Shown here: piece by piece, positions 7,741-17,623 of the stretch
Numbering within the stretch: the first letter of the stretch is position 1
Layout: each line of letters starts with the position of its first letter
NCBI GenBank assembly: GCA_017983515.1
Contig: JAGOBF010000013.1
Span: forward strand, 47,926-111,925
DNA: 64,000 nt
Reading direction: 5' to 3'
DNA from: Promineifilum sp.
GTDB lineage: Bacteria; Chloroflexota; Anaerolineae; Promineifilales; Promineifilaceae
The notes under the pieces: generated by a model
The model's input: the letters and a program-made list of their open reading frames with translations, nothing else
Databases searched by the model: none
Told to the model about the DNA's origin: nothing
Position numbers and translations under genes: made by a program

Positions 7741-10340
7741 CATTTGTTGGTGTAGCGCTGCTTCCACTCGTACAGTTTGTTGATCGCTTGCAGGGGCGTC
7801 AACCCATTGACGTCGAGTTGAGCCAGTTCGTCGAGGAACGGGCTGGCCTCGGGGAACAGGGCGATCTGCTGGCCCGTCGATAGGCGGCTGGGTTCGACGG
7901 TCGCCGTCGGGGCGTGGCGTTCGAGGTCCAGCAAAATCTCGTTGGCCCGCAGGATGACGTCGCGCGGCAGCCCGGCCAACTGGGCGACGTGGATGCCGTA
8001 GCTGCGATCCGCCCCCCCGGGTACGATGCGATGGAGAAAGGTGACCTCGCCGCCCTCCTCGGACACGTCCACGTTGTAGTTCACTACGTGGGGCAGCAAG
8101 TCGGCCAGTCCGGTCAGCTCATGATAGTGCGTGGCAAAGAGCGTGCGCGGATGGAGTCGGGGATGATTGTGCAGAAATTCCACGATGGCCCAGGCGAGTG
8201 ACAGCCCGTCGTAGGTGCTGGTGCCCCGGCCGATCTCGTCCAGGATCAGCAGCGAGCGATGCGTTGCATGGTGCAGGATTTCGGCCGTTTCCACCATCTC
8301 CACCATGAAAGTCGAGCGCCCGGCGTGTAGCTCATCGTGCGCCCCGATGCGGGTAAAGATGCGATCCACCAGACCCATTTCGACCGAGGATGCGGGGACG
8401 AAGCTGCCGATCTGGGCCATGAGGACGATGAGTGCCACCTGCCGCAGATAGGTCGATTTGCCACTCATGTTCGGGCCGGTAATGATTTGGATGAGCGAGC
8501 CATCGGCGAAGTGGGCATCGTTGGGCACGAAGCGTGCGCCGCGCGCCGCGCCAGGCACCTGACCCTGGTTGAGCGCTCGCTCGACCACCGGATGCCGTCC
8601 GTTCGCGATGTGCAAGGCCACGCCGTCGATGAAGCGCGGCCGGACGTAGTCGTTCAGAGCTGCCGCCTCGGCCAGAGCCGCAGCCACGTCCAACTCGGCC
8701 AGCGCGGTGGCCGTCGCCAACAGCCGGTCGCCGAATCCGGCGATGTACTGGCTCAACTCGGCGAACAAGCGCCGCTCGATCTGCAAGATACGCTCCTCGG
8801 CATTGAGAATCAGTGTCTCATACTCTTTCAGCTCGGGGGTGATATAGCGCTCGGCGCTGGTCAGAGTCTGCTTGCGGATGTAGTCGGCCGGCACGAGCTT
8901 CGTATTGGAATGGGTCACTTCCAGGTAGTAGCCAAAGACCTTGTTGAAGCCGACTTTGAGCGAGGCGATGCCGGTGCGTTCGCGTTCGCGGGGTTCGAGC
9001 TCGGCCACCCATACGCGGGCATGGGCCGACGTGCTGACGACGCCGTCAAGTTCGGCCGAGAACCCCGCCCGGAAGAAGCCGCTCTTGTTCAGGTTCGTCG
9101 GCGCATCGCCGCGCAACGCCCGGCCGATCGTCTCGGTCACCTCGCCGCAGGCGTCCAGTCGCATCCCTACCCCGGCTAATGGCGCCACACCACCGACCAG
9201 CGACTCGACGCGGCCGACGGCCGACAGCGCCACAGCGATCTGCTCCAGATCGCGCGGCGTCGCTCGCCCGCCAAGGGCGCGGTTGGTCAATCGCTCTAGG
9301 TCCGGCATCCCCTTCAGCGCCGCCCGCAGCTCGGCGCGGCGCATGGCATCGCTGATTAGGACTTCGACCTGATCGAGCCGCACGTTGAGCGCGTCGATGC
9401 TCAGGAGCGGCTGCGTGATGCGCCGGCGCAACAGGCGCGCGCCCATCGGCGTCACAGTCTTGTTCAGCGTCGCCAACAATGTGCCTTCGCGTTCCCTCTC
9501 TGACGTCGAGGCAATGGCTTCGATCAGTTCCAGATTGCGCCGGGTTGATTCCGTAAGGGCCATGTAGCCGTCAGTCGTGTAGGTCGTCAGGCGCTGAATT
9601 TGCCCGATGCTGCCGCGTTGGGTCTGTTGCAGATAGTGAAGAAGCGCACCGGCGGCGCGCGTGGCGAGCGGTTTATGCTCGCAACCAAATGCGTCGAGCG
9701 TTGCCACTTCAAAGTGGCGCAGCAGCGCGCCGCGCGCATTGCCCAAGTCGAAGCGATGAGCCGGCAGCCGGCTGACCGTTTTTATCTCCGAAAAGCCGGC
9801 GTCCATCTCCTCAGGCAATAAAAGCTCCACCGGCGAGAGGCGGGCCAATTCTTCGACGAGATCGCGGAAAGAACCTAGCTGCGTCGTCGCGAATTCGCCC
9901 GTGGTGATGTCGGCGTAGGCTAGCCCGGCCCGGTCGTCATCGAGGACAACGGCGGCCAGATAGTTGTTGCGCCCGGACTCCAGCATTCCCGGTTCGATGA
10001 CCGTGCCGGCGGTGAAGACGCGAACGACCTCGCGCGGCATGAGGCCATTGACCGTATCGGATCCGATCTGCTCGCACAGCGCTACTTTATAGCCCTTGGC
10101 AACCAGGCGAGCGATATAGTTCTCGGCCGCGTGGTGGGGCACGCCGGCCATCGGGACGCGGGCGTTCTTGCCCTGCGGCCGGCTGGTCAACACCAGGTCG
10201 AGTTCGCGGGCGACGACAGCCGCGTCATCGTCGAACGTCTCGTAGAAATCCCCCATCCGAAAGAAGATAATGGCCCCTGGGTACTGGGCGCAAATGTCCA
10301 GATATTGCTGGCGGCTGGGGGTCACATGGTCGCCGGACAT
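7740..10340 (-). CDS. mutS: DNA mismatch repair ATPase MutS
   Basis: The 866-residue MutS1 recognises mismatches and small loops. The N-terminal mismatch-binding domain carries the Phe-x-Glu element (FFRMGDFYETF, about 26-36). The connector, lever and clamp domains follow. The ATPase has Walker A (GPNMSGKST, about 622-630) and Walker B (LLILDEIGRGTSTYDG). The C-terminal part ends in the LNKLYEWKQ-like helix. The ATG at 10340 has GAGGA nine bases upstream. It is 24 bases downstream of the threonine-synthase-like gene and likely shares its transcript. No mutL is in the window. Confidence 0.98.
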   Translation of the reverse strand: MSGDHVTPSRQQYLDICAQYPGAIIFFRMGDFYETFDDDAAVVARELDLVLTSRPQGKNARVPMAGVPHHAAENYIARLVAKGYKVALCEQIGSDTVNGLMPREVVRVFTAGTVIEPGMLESGRNNYLAAVVLDDDRAGLAYADITTGEFATTQLGSFRDLVEELARLSPVELLLPEEMDAGFSEIKTVSRLPAHRFDLGNARGALLRHFEVATLDAFGCEHKPLATRAAGALLHYLQQTQRGSIGQIQRLTTYTTDGYMALTESTRRNLELIEAIASTSEREREGTLLATLNKTVTPMGARLLRRRITQPLLSIDALNVRLDQVEVLISDAMRRAELRAALKGMPDLERLTNRALGGRATPRDLEQIAVALSAVGRVESLVGGVAPLAGVGMRLDACGEVTETIGRALRGDAPTNLNKSGFFRAGFSAELDGVVSTSAHARVWVAELEPRERERTGIASLKVGFNKVFGYYLEVTHSNTKLVPADYIRKQTLTSAERYITPELKEYETLILNAEERILQIERRLFAELSQYIAGFGDRLLATATALAELDVAAALAEAAALNDYVRPRFIDGVALHIANGRHPVVERALNQGQVPGAARGARFVPNDAHFADGSLIQIITGPNMSGKSTYLRQVALIVLMAQIGSFVPASSVEMGLVDRIFTRIGAHDELHAGRSTFMVEMVETAEILHHATHRSLLILDEIGRGTSTYDGLSLAWAIVEFLHNHPRLHPRTLFATHYHELTGLADLLPHVVNYNVDVSEEGGEVTFLHRIVPGGADRSYGIHVAQLAGLPRDVILRANEILLDLERHAPTATVEPSRLSTGQQIALFPEASPFLDELAQLDVNGLTPLQAINKLYEWKQRYTNK

Positions 10341-10364
10341 AAATCGGTATCCTCAGCGAAGCCG

Positions 10365-11633
10365 CTAGACCGTCAGTCCATAAACGCGCTGCAAGATGCT
10401 CTGCACCGCTTCCCAGGTGGGCGCGACGGGGGGCAGATCGGGCATGGGTAAACCCTGATCCTTGAAACCGGTCGAGGTCATGAGGCAGACCACGGGGCCA
10501 TCGAATCGCATACCCAAGGCCGCCGCCTGCCGCAATCCAGCCAGACTTGCCGCACCGGAAAATTCGGCCCACAACCCTTCCCGGCCGAGTGCCGCCTGCG
10601 CATTGGCGATCTCCGCGTCGGTCAGCGCCAGCGCCTCGCCCTCGCTCTCACGCACGGCCAGCACGCCCCGATAACTATTGGAGCCGACAACGATGCTATA
10701 GGCGGCGGTGGGCGCCTCATCGACCTTGACCACGGGAAGTCCGGCGGCCAGCGCGGCCCGTAGCGGCGCGCCGGCCGCCGGTTCGCAGGCGATCATCTGC
10801 GGCGGTGGGCCGACGCCGGCCACACGCTGCAAATCTTTGAACCCCAGCCAGACCCCGTAAAGCAACTCCGCGTAAGCGGTGGGCACGAACACGGCCGCGG
10901 GAACCCGCTCGCCTAATTGCCGGTAGAGTTCGTAGGCGATGGTCTTGTAGCCTTCCGGCCCGAACGGATGGCCGGTGTGGGTTTCGGTGATGCTGCTGGC
11001 CGGCATATAGCCCGCCCGATGCACGAGCTCGCGCATGAGCACGCGGCGCAGCGGCCGCGGCAGCGGTACGATGGCCGCACCATAGGCCGAAACCATGCGT
11101 ATCAGGTGCGGCTCCGTCCCTTCGGTGATGAACAGCACGCAGGGCAGACCGGCGCGGGCGGCATAGGCGGCGGCGGCGGCCCCGTGATTGCCCGACGAGG
11201 CGACGGTGATACCCGGCGCGCCGCTGAGGACCGCCGAACTGACCGTACACAGGTTCAAACGATCCTTGTGACTGCCGGTCGGGTTGCGACTCTCATCCTT
11301 TATGTAAACTTCAACATCTGCGCCGACCCAGCCGGCCAGGCGCGGCGCGGCCACCAGCGGCGTGCCCCCTTCGCCCATTGACAGGCCGGGAGCCAGCGGA
11401 GGCAACAGTTCTCCCCAGCGCCATATTCCGGCGAAAGGGGCGCGTTTAGAGAAGTCCGGCGGCACTTTGCCGTAGTCGTAATCGATCACCAATGGGTATT
11501 GCAGATCGACCGTGCTAGTGGCGGGACAGCCCTCCACCAGCGGTGGGAACAGGGGGTAGCGCAAGGCTGGGTCGCCCAGGGAGCGTTGGCCCGTCGCCAG
11601 CGACTGCGTCGATTCGTAAGTCAATTCGTTCAT
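10365..11633 (-). CDS. Threonine synthase-like PLP enzyme
   Basis: The 422-residue protein is a fold-type II pyridoxal-phosphate enzyme close to threonine synthase. The PLP lysine is Lys123 in NPTGSHKDR, where the usual motif is NPTGSFKDR. The phosphate-binding ASSGNHGAA loop and a late 'TSTGFKDQG' are also present. It probably makes threonine from O-phosphohomoserine, but the His for Phe change and unusual N-terminus leave room for a related lyase. The frame stays open upstream of the ATG at 11633. That ATG is chosen because it overlaps the phosphatase stop as ATGA, a sign of translational coupling. Confidence 0.8.
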   Translation of the reverse strand: MNELTYESTQSLATGQRSLGDPALRYPLFPPLVEGCPATSTVDLQYPLVIDYDYGKVPPDFSKRAPFAGIWRWGELLPPLAPGLSMGEGGTPLVAAPRLAGWVGADVEVYIKDESRNPTGSHKDRLNLCTVSSAVLSGAPGITVASSGNHGAAAAAYAARAGLPCVLFITEGTEPHLIRMVSAYGAAIVPLPRPLRRVLMRELVHRAGYMPASSITETHTGHPFGPEGYKTIAYELYRQLGERVPAAVFVPTAYAELLYGVWLGFKDLQRVAGVGPPPQMIACEPAAGAPLRAALAAGLPVVKVDEAPTAAYSIVVGSNSYRGVLAVRESEGEALALTDAEIANAQAALGREGLWAEFSGAASLAGLRQAAALGMRFDGPVVCLMTSTGFKDQGLPMPDLPPVAPTWEAVQSILQRVYGLTV

Positions 11634-12163
11634 GAGTGGATTTCTGAGATTGCGTCCAGGTCGTTCCAGGCTTCCAGGCGGCGGCGGTGGCGATCTTCCA
11701 GCTTCACGAGTGAACGAGCTTCCTTCATCATCGTGAAGCATTCATCGTAGGGCAACGCTTGGTGGCGCATGAGGTAGGCGGCGACCAGGGTGGCCGAGCG
11801 GCCGCGCCCCTTGGCGCAATGCACCAACACCGTCCGCCCTTGCTCAATTTGCTCATCGATCCAGTCTGCACCTTCGCTTAAATAGTCATCAGACGGAACC
11901 GTGGCGTCGAGCACGGGCAGCCGAAGATAGTGAATGTCGTGCCGGCCGTAAAATTCCCGGTCGCCTTCGCGTTCGGCACGCATGTCGAGAACGGCGTCGA
12001 TCTGATGATCGAGCAGGAATTGGTAGTCGCGCTCATACGTCGGCGCGCCGCCGAGCCACAGTTGCGGAGCGACCCGGTCAAACCAGTGGTTTCCCTGAAC
12101 GCGCTCATACAGGTAACGGATGGCGGGATAAAACTTGTCGAATACCCAGTGGAACGGATTCAT
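11630..12163 (-). CDS. Dual-specificity protein phosphatase
   Basis: The 177-residue protein has the cysteine phosphatase P-loop HCAKGRGRS (Cys116, Arg122) and an upstream Asp (LPVLDATVPSDDY) that could be the general acid. The LWLGGAP start of the fold is also typical. It resembles eukaryote-like DSPs and PTPMT1-type phosphatases; the substrate could be a phosphoprotein, a phosphoinositide-like lipid or a phosphoglycerolipid. It overlaps the threonine-synthase-like gene by four bases (ATGA), so the two are co-translated, although no functional link is obvious. Confidence 0.88.
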   Translation of the reverse strand: MNPFHWVFDKFYPAIRYLYERVQGNHWFDRVAPQLWLGGAPTYERDYQFLLDHQIDAVLDMRAEREGDREFYGRHDIHYLRLPVLDATVPSDDYLSEGADWIDEQIEQGRTVLVHCAKGRGRSATLVAAYLMRHQALPYDECFTMMKEARSLVKLEDRHRRRLEAWNDLDAISEIHS

Positions 12164-12294
12164 CGCCCGTAAGCATAACCCCGCCGGCGGCGGTTGGCAA
12201 CGCGTACGCGGCTCAGAGGATGGCTTCCCGCTTCTTTATCTCAACGACGCTTCGGCTTATCGCTGAGCAGCCGGCGCTTATCGATCAAGCGCGT

Positions 12295-13284
12295 TTAAGC
12301 GGGGCGAACGGCCGATTGCGCGGCGATAATCCGATCCATTTGCTCATCGAAGCGGGCGTCTACCCGCCGGGCCGCCGGGTTGGCATCGTACCAGGCGACA
12401 ATCTCTCGCGCACCCTCGGCAAACGGTATGGTCGCGACGAAATCGGGGACGATGCGCCTAATCTTGCTGTTATCGAAGATAGAGCAGTGGGACTTGTCGC
12501 CCAGCAGGCTATCGCCCCAATCCCGGTCGAAGCGGGCCACCGTCTCCGACGGCACGTGGGCCAACGACGCCTCCGCGCCGGCCGCTTCGCCCAACAGGCG
12601 GGCGATCTCGTTCCAGCTAAGCCACTCGTCGCTGGTAATGTGGAAGGCCTCGCCGATGGCCCTCGGCTCGCCCAGCAGCGGCACAAACGCGCGGGCGAAG
12701 TCGCGGTGATGGGTCAAAGTCCACAACGACGTGCCGTCGCCATGAATCAACAGAGGCTTTCCGCGCCGGATACGATCGATGATCGTGTAGTCGCCACGAA
12801 ACGGCAAAAGCGTCCGGTCATAGGTGTGGGAGGGGCGCACAATGGTGACGGGAAAGGCCTCGTCGTGGTGCGCGGCCATCAGGGCCGACTCGCAGGCGAT
12901 CTTGTTGCGCGAATATTCCCAGAACGGATTCTCGAGTGGTGTCTCCTCGGTGATGGGCAAGCGCCGCGGCGGCTTCTGGTAGGCGGAGGCCGAACTGATG
13001 AAGACGTATTGGCCGGCGCGCCCGCGAAACAAAGCCAGGTCGGTGGCAACATGCTCGGCCGTGAAGGCCACCCAGTCAACGACGACATCAAAGGTATGAT
13101 CGGCAAGCACATCGGCGACAGCCGGATCGCGGATATCGCCTGCCAACAGTTTGGCAGCGTCCGGAATCGGACGGTGGGTTGTCTGCCCCCGCTTTAACAA
13201 GTAGAGATCGATGCCCCGCTCCACGGCCAGCGCCGAACAGGCCGAACTGATGATGCCGCTGCCGCCGATAAAAAGTACTTTCAC
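12295..13284 (-). CDS. NAD(P)-dependent epimerase/reductase (extended SDR)
   Basis: The 329-residue protein starts with a Rossmann nucleotide motif (VLFIGGSGIIS) and carries 'YVFISSASAYQ' and 'YSRNK', the latter giving the Tyr-x3-Lys pair. The C-terminal substrate domain includes FHITSDEWLSWNEIA. It belongs to the atypical/extended SDR group acting on nucleotide sugars, isoflavonoid-like or other carbonyl substrates; the substrate cannot be told. The start is GTG at 13284, supported by AAGGAG ten bases upstream. It is 15 bases after the P450 gene, so the two likely form an operon. Confidence 0.85.
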   Translation of the reverse strand: MKVLFIGGSGIISSACSALAVERGIDLYLLKRGQTTHRPIPDAAKLLAGDIRDPAVADVLADHTFDVVVDWVAFTAEHVATDLALFRGRAGQYVFISSASAYQKPPRRLPITEETPLENPFWEYSRNKIACESALMAAHHDEAFPVTIVRPSHTYDRTLLPFRGDYTIIDRIRRGKPLLIHGDGTSLWTLTHHRDFARAFVPLLGEPRAIGEAFHITSDEWLSWNEIARLLGEAAGAEASLAHVPSETVARFDRDWGDSLLGDKSHCSIFDNSKIRRIVPDFVATIPFAEGAREIVAWYDANPAARRVDARFDEQMDRIIAAQSAVRPA

Positions 13285-13299
13285 GTTTGTAAAGCTCCT

Positions 13300-14616
13300 T
13301 TAATTCCGCCGCTCCACGTACACCGGAATGCCGCCGCGCGGCCGCAACGTGACCAGGGCGTGTTCCTCGACCCGCTCATTCGAGACCCGCCGCAGCCGAT
13401 AGCGTCCGGCGATGGCTGGAATGATGATCAGGCTTTCCATTAAAGCAAAGTTGTTGCCGATACACTGGCGCGCGCCGCCGCCGAAAGGAAAGTAAGCATA
13501 TCGCGGCCGAGCGGCAATCTTTTCGGGCGCAAAGCGTTCGGGATCGAACCGTTCCGGGTCATCCCAGAAATCGGGGTGCCGGTGCATGGTGTAAGGACTC
13601 ATGGCGACAATGGAGTGAGCGGGGACAAAGTAGCCGCCGATCTCGTCGTCGCCCAGCGCCCGCCGGCTGATAGACCAGGCCGAAGGATAGAGGCGCATGG
13701 CCTCCTGAATGATCTTGTCCGTATAGACCAGACGCGAGAAATCTGCCACCCCCGGCACGCGGCCGTCGAGCACTTGGTCGATCTCGGCCTCCAGCTGGGT
13801 GACCACGTCGGGATACTGATCGAGCAGATACCACGTCCAGCTCAGCGTGTTGGCCGTCGTCTCGTGGCCCGCCACCAGCAGCGACATGACCTCGTCGCGA
13901 ATCTGTTTGACGGGCATGGGGCTGCCGTCATCGTAACGAGCATCCAACAGCATGTTCAGCAGGTCGTCGCGCTCCCGCTGCGGGTGTTCGCGGCGCTCAT
14001 CGATAATGGCATAGACAATTTGATCCAGTAACTCGATGGCCGCGCGCACCTTGCGATGGCGGGGCTTGCCGATGGACGTCATCGTGTCCATCGCTTCGCC
14101 GACCTCGGTTGCCCGTTCGCTGATATCGAAACTGAACAAGGCCTCGGTGACGATGTCGAGCGTCAGGCGCATCATCTCGTTGGCGATATTGGTCGGCTCG
14201 TGCTCGGCCGCGGCCGCGTCCAGCCGGGACATGGTTCGTCGGACGGCCTGCTGCATCAGCTCGGCGAATTTGGGTAGACTATGCTTGTGAAACGCCGGTT
14301 GGATCAGCCTGCGCTGCTCCCTCCACAGCGGGTTCTCGCTGGTCAGAAGCCCTTGCCCGGTCAACGCCTCCAGCATGTACTTGTTCAGAAACGTGTCCTT
14401 GTTGTAGTTTTGGCCGTTCGATTGCAGGACTTGGCGGATGTAATCCGGATGATTAATCAGGTATGCCGGCTCGACGCTGGAGCGGTACTGGACAATGTCG
14501 CCATACGTCTGAGTGAGCCACATGAAGAAACGAAGCGGATTGCGAATCTCGTCTCTCCCGCCGGTTCCAGCACTCGGGGGGTGTTTGTGCGCGATGAGTG
14601 TCGTGTGGTTGATCAT
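13300..14616 (-). CDS. Cytochrome P450
   Basis: The 438-residue P450 shows the oxygen-activating I-helix (AGHETTANTLSW), the ExxR element (EAMRLYPS) and the haem loop FGGGARQCIGNNFAL with Cys385 as haem ligand. It is soluble, with no N-terminal anchor. The style is that of CYP102/CYP110-like bacterial P450s that hydroxylate fatty acids or terpenes, but the substrate is unknown. No ferredoxin or reductase gene is nearby, so electrons must come from elsewhere. The stop codon overlaps the ribosome site of the following SDR gene, suggesting a two-gene operon for oxidation and then carbonyl reduction or epimerisation. Confidence 0.95.
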   Translation of the reverse strand: MINHTTLIAHKHPPSAGTGGRDEIRNPLRFFMWLTQTYGDIVQYRSSVEPAYLINHPDYIRQVLQSNGQNYNKDTFLNKYMLEALTGQGLLTSENPLWREQRRLIQPAFHKHSLPKFAELMQQAVRRTMSRLDAAAAEHEPTNIANEMMRLTLDIVTEALFSFDISERATEVGEAMDTMTSIGKPRHRKVRAAIELLDQIVYAIIDERREHPQRERDDLLNMLLDARYDDGSPMPVKQIRDEVMSLLVAGHETTANTLSWTWYLLDQYPDVVTQLEAEIDQVLDGRVPGVADFSRLVYTDKIIQEAMRLYPSAWSISRRALGDDEIGGYFVPAHSIVAMSPYTMHRHPDFWDDPERFDPERFAPEKIAARPRYAYFPFGGGARQCIGNNFALMESLIIIPAIAGRYRLRRVSNERVEEHALVTLRPRGGIPVYVERRN

Positions 14617-14761
14617 CAGAATCCCGTGGAATCAGTGTAATGCGCTCGCCGGCCGCGACCGGGCATCAGGAACCAAGGCCCTTCGGCTGCAAACGCAGTC
14701 ATTATCCGGCAAAACAGCCGAAACAGGCAACCGGCGTTGTTTCCCGACTTGCGAAATCGGC

Positions 14762-14767
14762 TATAAT
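14762..14767 (+). promoter_or_regulatory. -10 element upstream of aconitase gene
   Basis: A perfect TATAAT lies about 115 bases before the acnA start in the divergent region between the P450 and aconitase genes. No strong -35 is visible. The leader would be roughly 105 bases; I saw no convincing riboswitch in it. Confidence 0.4.
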
Positions 14768-14881
14768 GGCGACAACCTATAGTAACATACGGGCCCGAGG
14801 AGCCGAAAGTTGTAAACTTACCAATTGCCGGCGCCGCAATCGGGCAAACATGCACAGAGGCCATTCCAGCCGAGGAGAATC

Positions 14882-17581
14882 ATGTCCACACGAACAGACG
14901 ATCAGTTTGGCGCGCGTGCCAAGCTGCGCGGAACCGATTACTACTACTACCAATTGAACAAACTGGCGCGCTTCGCCGACATCGACAAGCTGCCGTTCTC
15001 GATCCGGGTTCTTCTGGAGGCCTTGCTACGAACCACGGACGGCTACGTGGTGACTGCCGAAGACGTCACGCGGCTGGCCGGCTGGTCGCCGCAGATGAGC
15101 GAGCCGTTCGAGGTGCCGTTCAAACCGGGACGAGTCATTCTGCAAGACTTTACCGGGGTGCCCGCGGTCGTTGACCTGGCCGCCATGCGCGCCGCCATGG
15201 CTCGACTGGGCGGCAAGCCCGATCGCATCAACCCCATCGTGCCCGTCGATCTGGTCATCGACCACTCCGTGCAGGTCGATCAGTTCGGCACGGCTTTCGC
15301 CCTGTTCTACAACGCCGAGCGCGAGTTCGAACGCAATCGCGAGCGCTATGAATTCCTCAAATGGGGCCAGAGCGCGTTCGAGAATTTCCGCGTCGTGCCC
15401 CCGGCTACGGGCATCGTCCATCAGGTGAATCTGGAATATCTGGGTCAGGTGGTGATGAGCCAGCAGCAGGGCGACGCGCGAGTCGCTTTCCCCGACAGTC
15501 TAGTAGGCACTGATTCGCACACGACCATGATCAACGGTCTGGGCGTCCTCGGCTGGGGCGTGGGCGGCATCGAGGCCGAGGCGGTCATGCTCGGCCAACC
15601 TATTTACATGCTGACGCCGGAAGTGGTCGGTGTTCGCCTGACCGGCGGCCTGCCAGAAGGGGCCACAGCGACCGACCTGGTCCTGCGCATTACCGAGCTA
15701 CTACGCAATAAGGGTGTCGTCGGCAAGTTCGTTGAATATTTCGGCCCCGGCCTTAGCAATATGACCCTGGCCGATCGGGCGACCATCGCTAATATGTGCC
15801 CCGAATATGGCGCGACGGTCGGCTACTTCCCCGTCGATGAGGAGACCCTGAACTATATGCGCAACACTGGCCGGCCGGCCGAGCTGGTTGATCTTGTGGA
15901 GCGTTACACTAAGGAGCAAGGGCTGTTCCGCACAGACACAACGCCCGACCCGCTCTTCAGCGACGTGGTCGAGCTGGACCTGAGCACGATCGAGCCTAGC
16001 CTGGCCGGGCCCAAACTGCCCCAGGATCGTATCGCCCTCAAGCATATGAAGGAAACCTTTCGCCAAAACCTGTTGGCCCCTGTGGGGCCGCGAGGGTTTG
16101 GATTGGGCGAAGAAGAGTTGGCGCGCACGGCCGTCGTCTCTAACGGCCACACGAGCCAGATAGGCCATGGCGCGGTCGTCATCGCCGCCATCACCAGTTG
16201 CACCAACACCTCCAATCCCAGTGTCATGCTCGGCGCGGGGTTGCTGGCCAAGAAGGCGGTCGAGGCCGGCTTGTCCGTGCCGCCCTTCGTAAAAACCAGC
16301 CTGGCCCCAGGGTCGCGCGTCGTTGAAGATTACCTGACGCGCGCCGGGCTACTGCCCTATCTGGAGCAGTTGGGGTTCAACATCGTCGGCTTCGGCTGCA
16401 CCACCTGCATCGGCAATTCCGGGCCGCTGCCGGAAGAAGTCAGCCAGGCCATCAGCGAAGGCGATCTGGTCGTGTCCTCAGTACTCAGCGGCAACCGTAA
16501 CTTCGAGGGCCGTGTCCATCCCGAGACGCGCAGCAATTATCTGGCCTCACCGCCGCTGGTCGTAGCCTACGCCCTGGCCGGTCGCGCCGATCTGGACATG
16601 TATAACGAACCACTAGGCATCGGGCGCGACGGCCAACCCGTTTATCTGAACGACATCTGGCCGAGCAGTGCGGAGATCAAGCGCGTGATGGCCGAAGCGT
16701 TGACACCCGAAATGTTCAAGGAACAGTACGGCAACGTCTTCACCGGTAACGAGACCTGGAACCTCATCCCAACGAGCGGCGGTGAACTGTATCAATGGCA
16801 GGAGTCCTCGACCTACATCCAGGAACCACCGTTTTTTGCTGGTTTGGCCCGAGAGGTGAAACCGATAACCGATATTCAGGGGGCGCGCGTGCTGGTCAAG
16901 GTCGGCGATTCCATCACGACCGATCACATTTCCCCGGCCGGGGCCATCTCGCGCACCAGCCCCGCCGCCCAGTATCTGGTCAATAACGGCGTCGAACCGC
17001 GCGACTTCAATTCCTACGGCTCGCGACGCGGCAATGATCGGGTGATGACACGCGGCACGTTTGCCAACATCCGTCTGCGCAATCATATGGCTCCCGGCAC
17101 AGAAGGTGGCATGACCACTTATTTGCCGACCGATGAAGTCATGACTATCTTCGACGCCTCGCTCAAGTACAAAGAGACGAATACCCCGCTGGTCGCGCTG
17201 GCTGGTCGCGAATACGGTACCGGCAGTTCGCGCGACTGGGCGGCCAAAGGCCCGTTGTTGCTGGGCATTCGCCTCGTGATCGCCGAGAGCTTCGAGCGAA
17301 TCCATCGCAGCAATCTGGTCGGCATGGGCGTCCTGCCCCTTCAGTATAAACCGGGCGACAACGCTCAGACACTTGGCCTGGACGGCAGCGAGATCTTCTC
17401 CACGCTCAATCTGGATGACGATCTAAAGCCTGGACAGACCATCACGGTGCAGGCAGAACATGCGGACGGTCGCAAGTCGACATTTGAAACCATCTGCCGC
17501 ATCGATACACCGGTCGAAGTGGATTACTATCGCAACGGCGGTATCCTCCATACGGTGTTGCGCCAGTTTTTGGCGAATTAA
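14882..17581 (+). CDS. acnA: Aconitate hydratase A
   Basis: The 899-residue enzyme interconverts citrate and isocitrate in the TCA cycle. The three [4Fe-4S] cysteines are Cys440 (SCTNTSNPS) and Cys506/Cys509 (CTTCIGNSG), with the same spacing as E. coli AcnA. The swivel domain carries the '[14 protein letters not shown]' active-site loop. The frame is open 19 codons further upstream, but GAGGAG just before the ATG at 14882 fixes the start. The following lipoprotein gene begins within a few bases, so the two may be co-transcribed. Confidence 0.97.
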   Translation: MSTRTDDQFGARAKLRGTDYYYYQLNKLARFADIDKLPFSIRVLLEALLRTTDGYVVTAEDVTRLAGWSPQMSEPFEVPFKPGRVILQDFTGVPAVVDLAAMRAAMARLGGKPDRINPIVPVDLVIDHSVQVDQFGTAFALFYNAEREFERNRERYEFLKWGQSAFENFRVVPPATGIVHQVNLEYLGQVVMSQQQGDARVAFPDSLVGTDSHTTMINGLGVLGWGVGGIEAEAVMLGQPIYMLTPEVVGVRLTGGLPEGATATDLVLRITELLRNKGVVGKFVEYFGPGLSNMTLADRATIANMCPEYGATVGYFPVDEETLNYMRNTGRPAELVDLVERYTKEQGLFRTDTTPDPLFSDVVELDLSTIEPSLAGPKLPQDRIALKHMKETFRQNLLAPVGPRGFGLGEEELARTAVVSNGHTSQIGHGAVVIAAITSCTNTSNPSVMLGAGLLAKKAVEAGLSVPPFVKTSLAPGSRVVEDYLTRAGLLPYLEQLGFNIVGFGCTTCIGNSGPLPEEVSQAISEGDLVVSSVLSGNRNFEGRVHPETRSNYLASPPLVVAYALAGRADLDMYNEPLGIGRDGQPVYLNDIWPSSAEIKRVMAEALTPEMFKEQYGNVFTGNETWNLIPTSGGELYQWQESSTYIQEPPFFAGLAREVKPITDIQGARVLVKVGDSITTDHISPAGAISRTSPAAQYLVNNGVEPRDFNSYGSRRGNDRVMTRGTFANIRLRNHMAPGTEGGMTTYLPTDEVMTIFDASLKYKETNTPLVALAGREYGTGSSRDWAAKGPLLLGIRLVIAESFERIHRSNLVGMGVLPLQYKPGDNAQTLGLDGSEIFSTLNLDDDLKPGQTITVQAEHADGRKSTFETICRIDTPVEVDYYRNGGILHTVLRQFLAN

Positions 17582-17623
17582 CTCATGCACAACCTCATAC
17601 CCACTCATACGCCGGGCCGGCCC

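Noticed and set aside
8337..9179. 280-codon plus-strand open frame
   Set aside because: It is antisense to mutS, and its composition mirrors the mutS codon pattern.
12274..12292. Terminator downstream of the SDR gene
   Set aside because: The stem is only six base pairs, and no T-run follows on the minus strand.
12220..13197. 325-codon plus-strand open frame
   Set aside because: It lies antisense to the SDR gene, which has clear motifs; no family is recognised in it, and high GC makes such shadows common.
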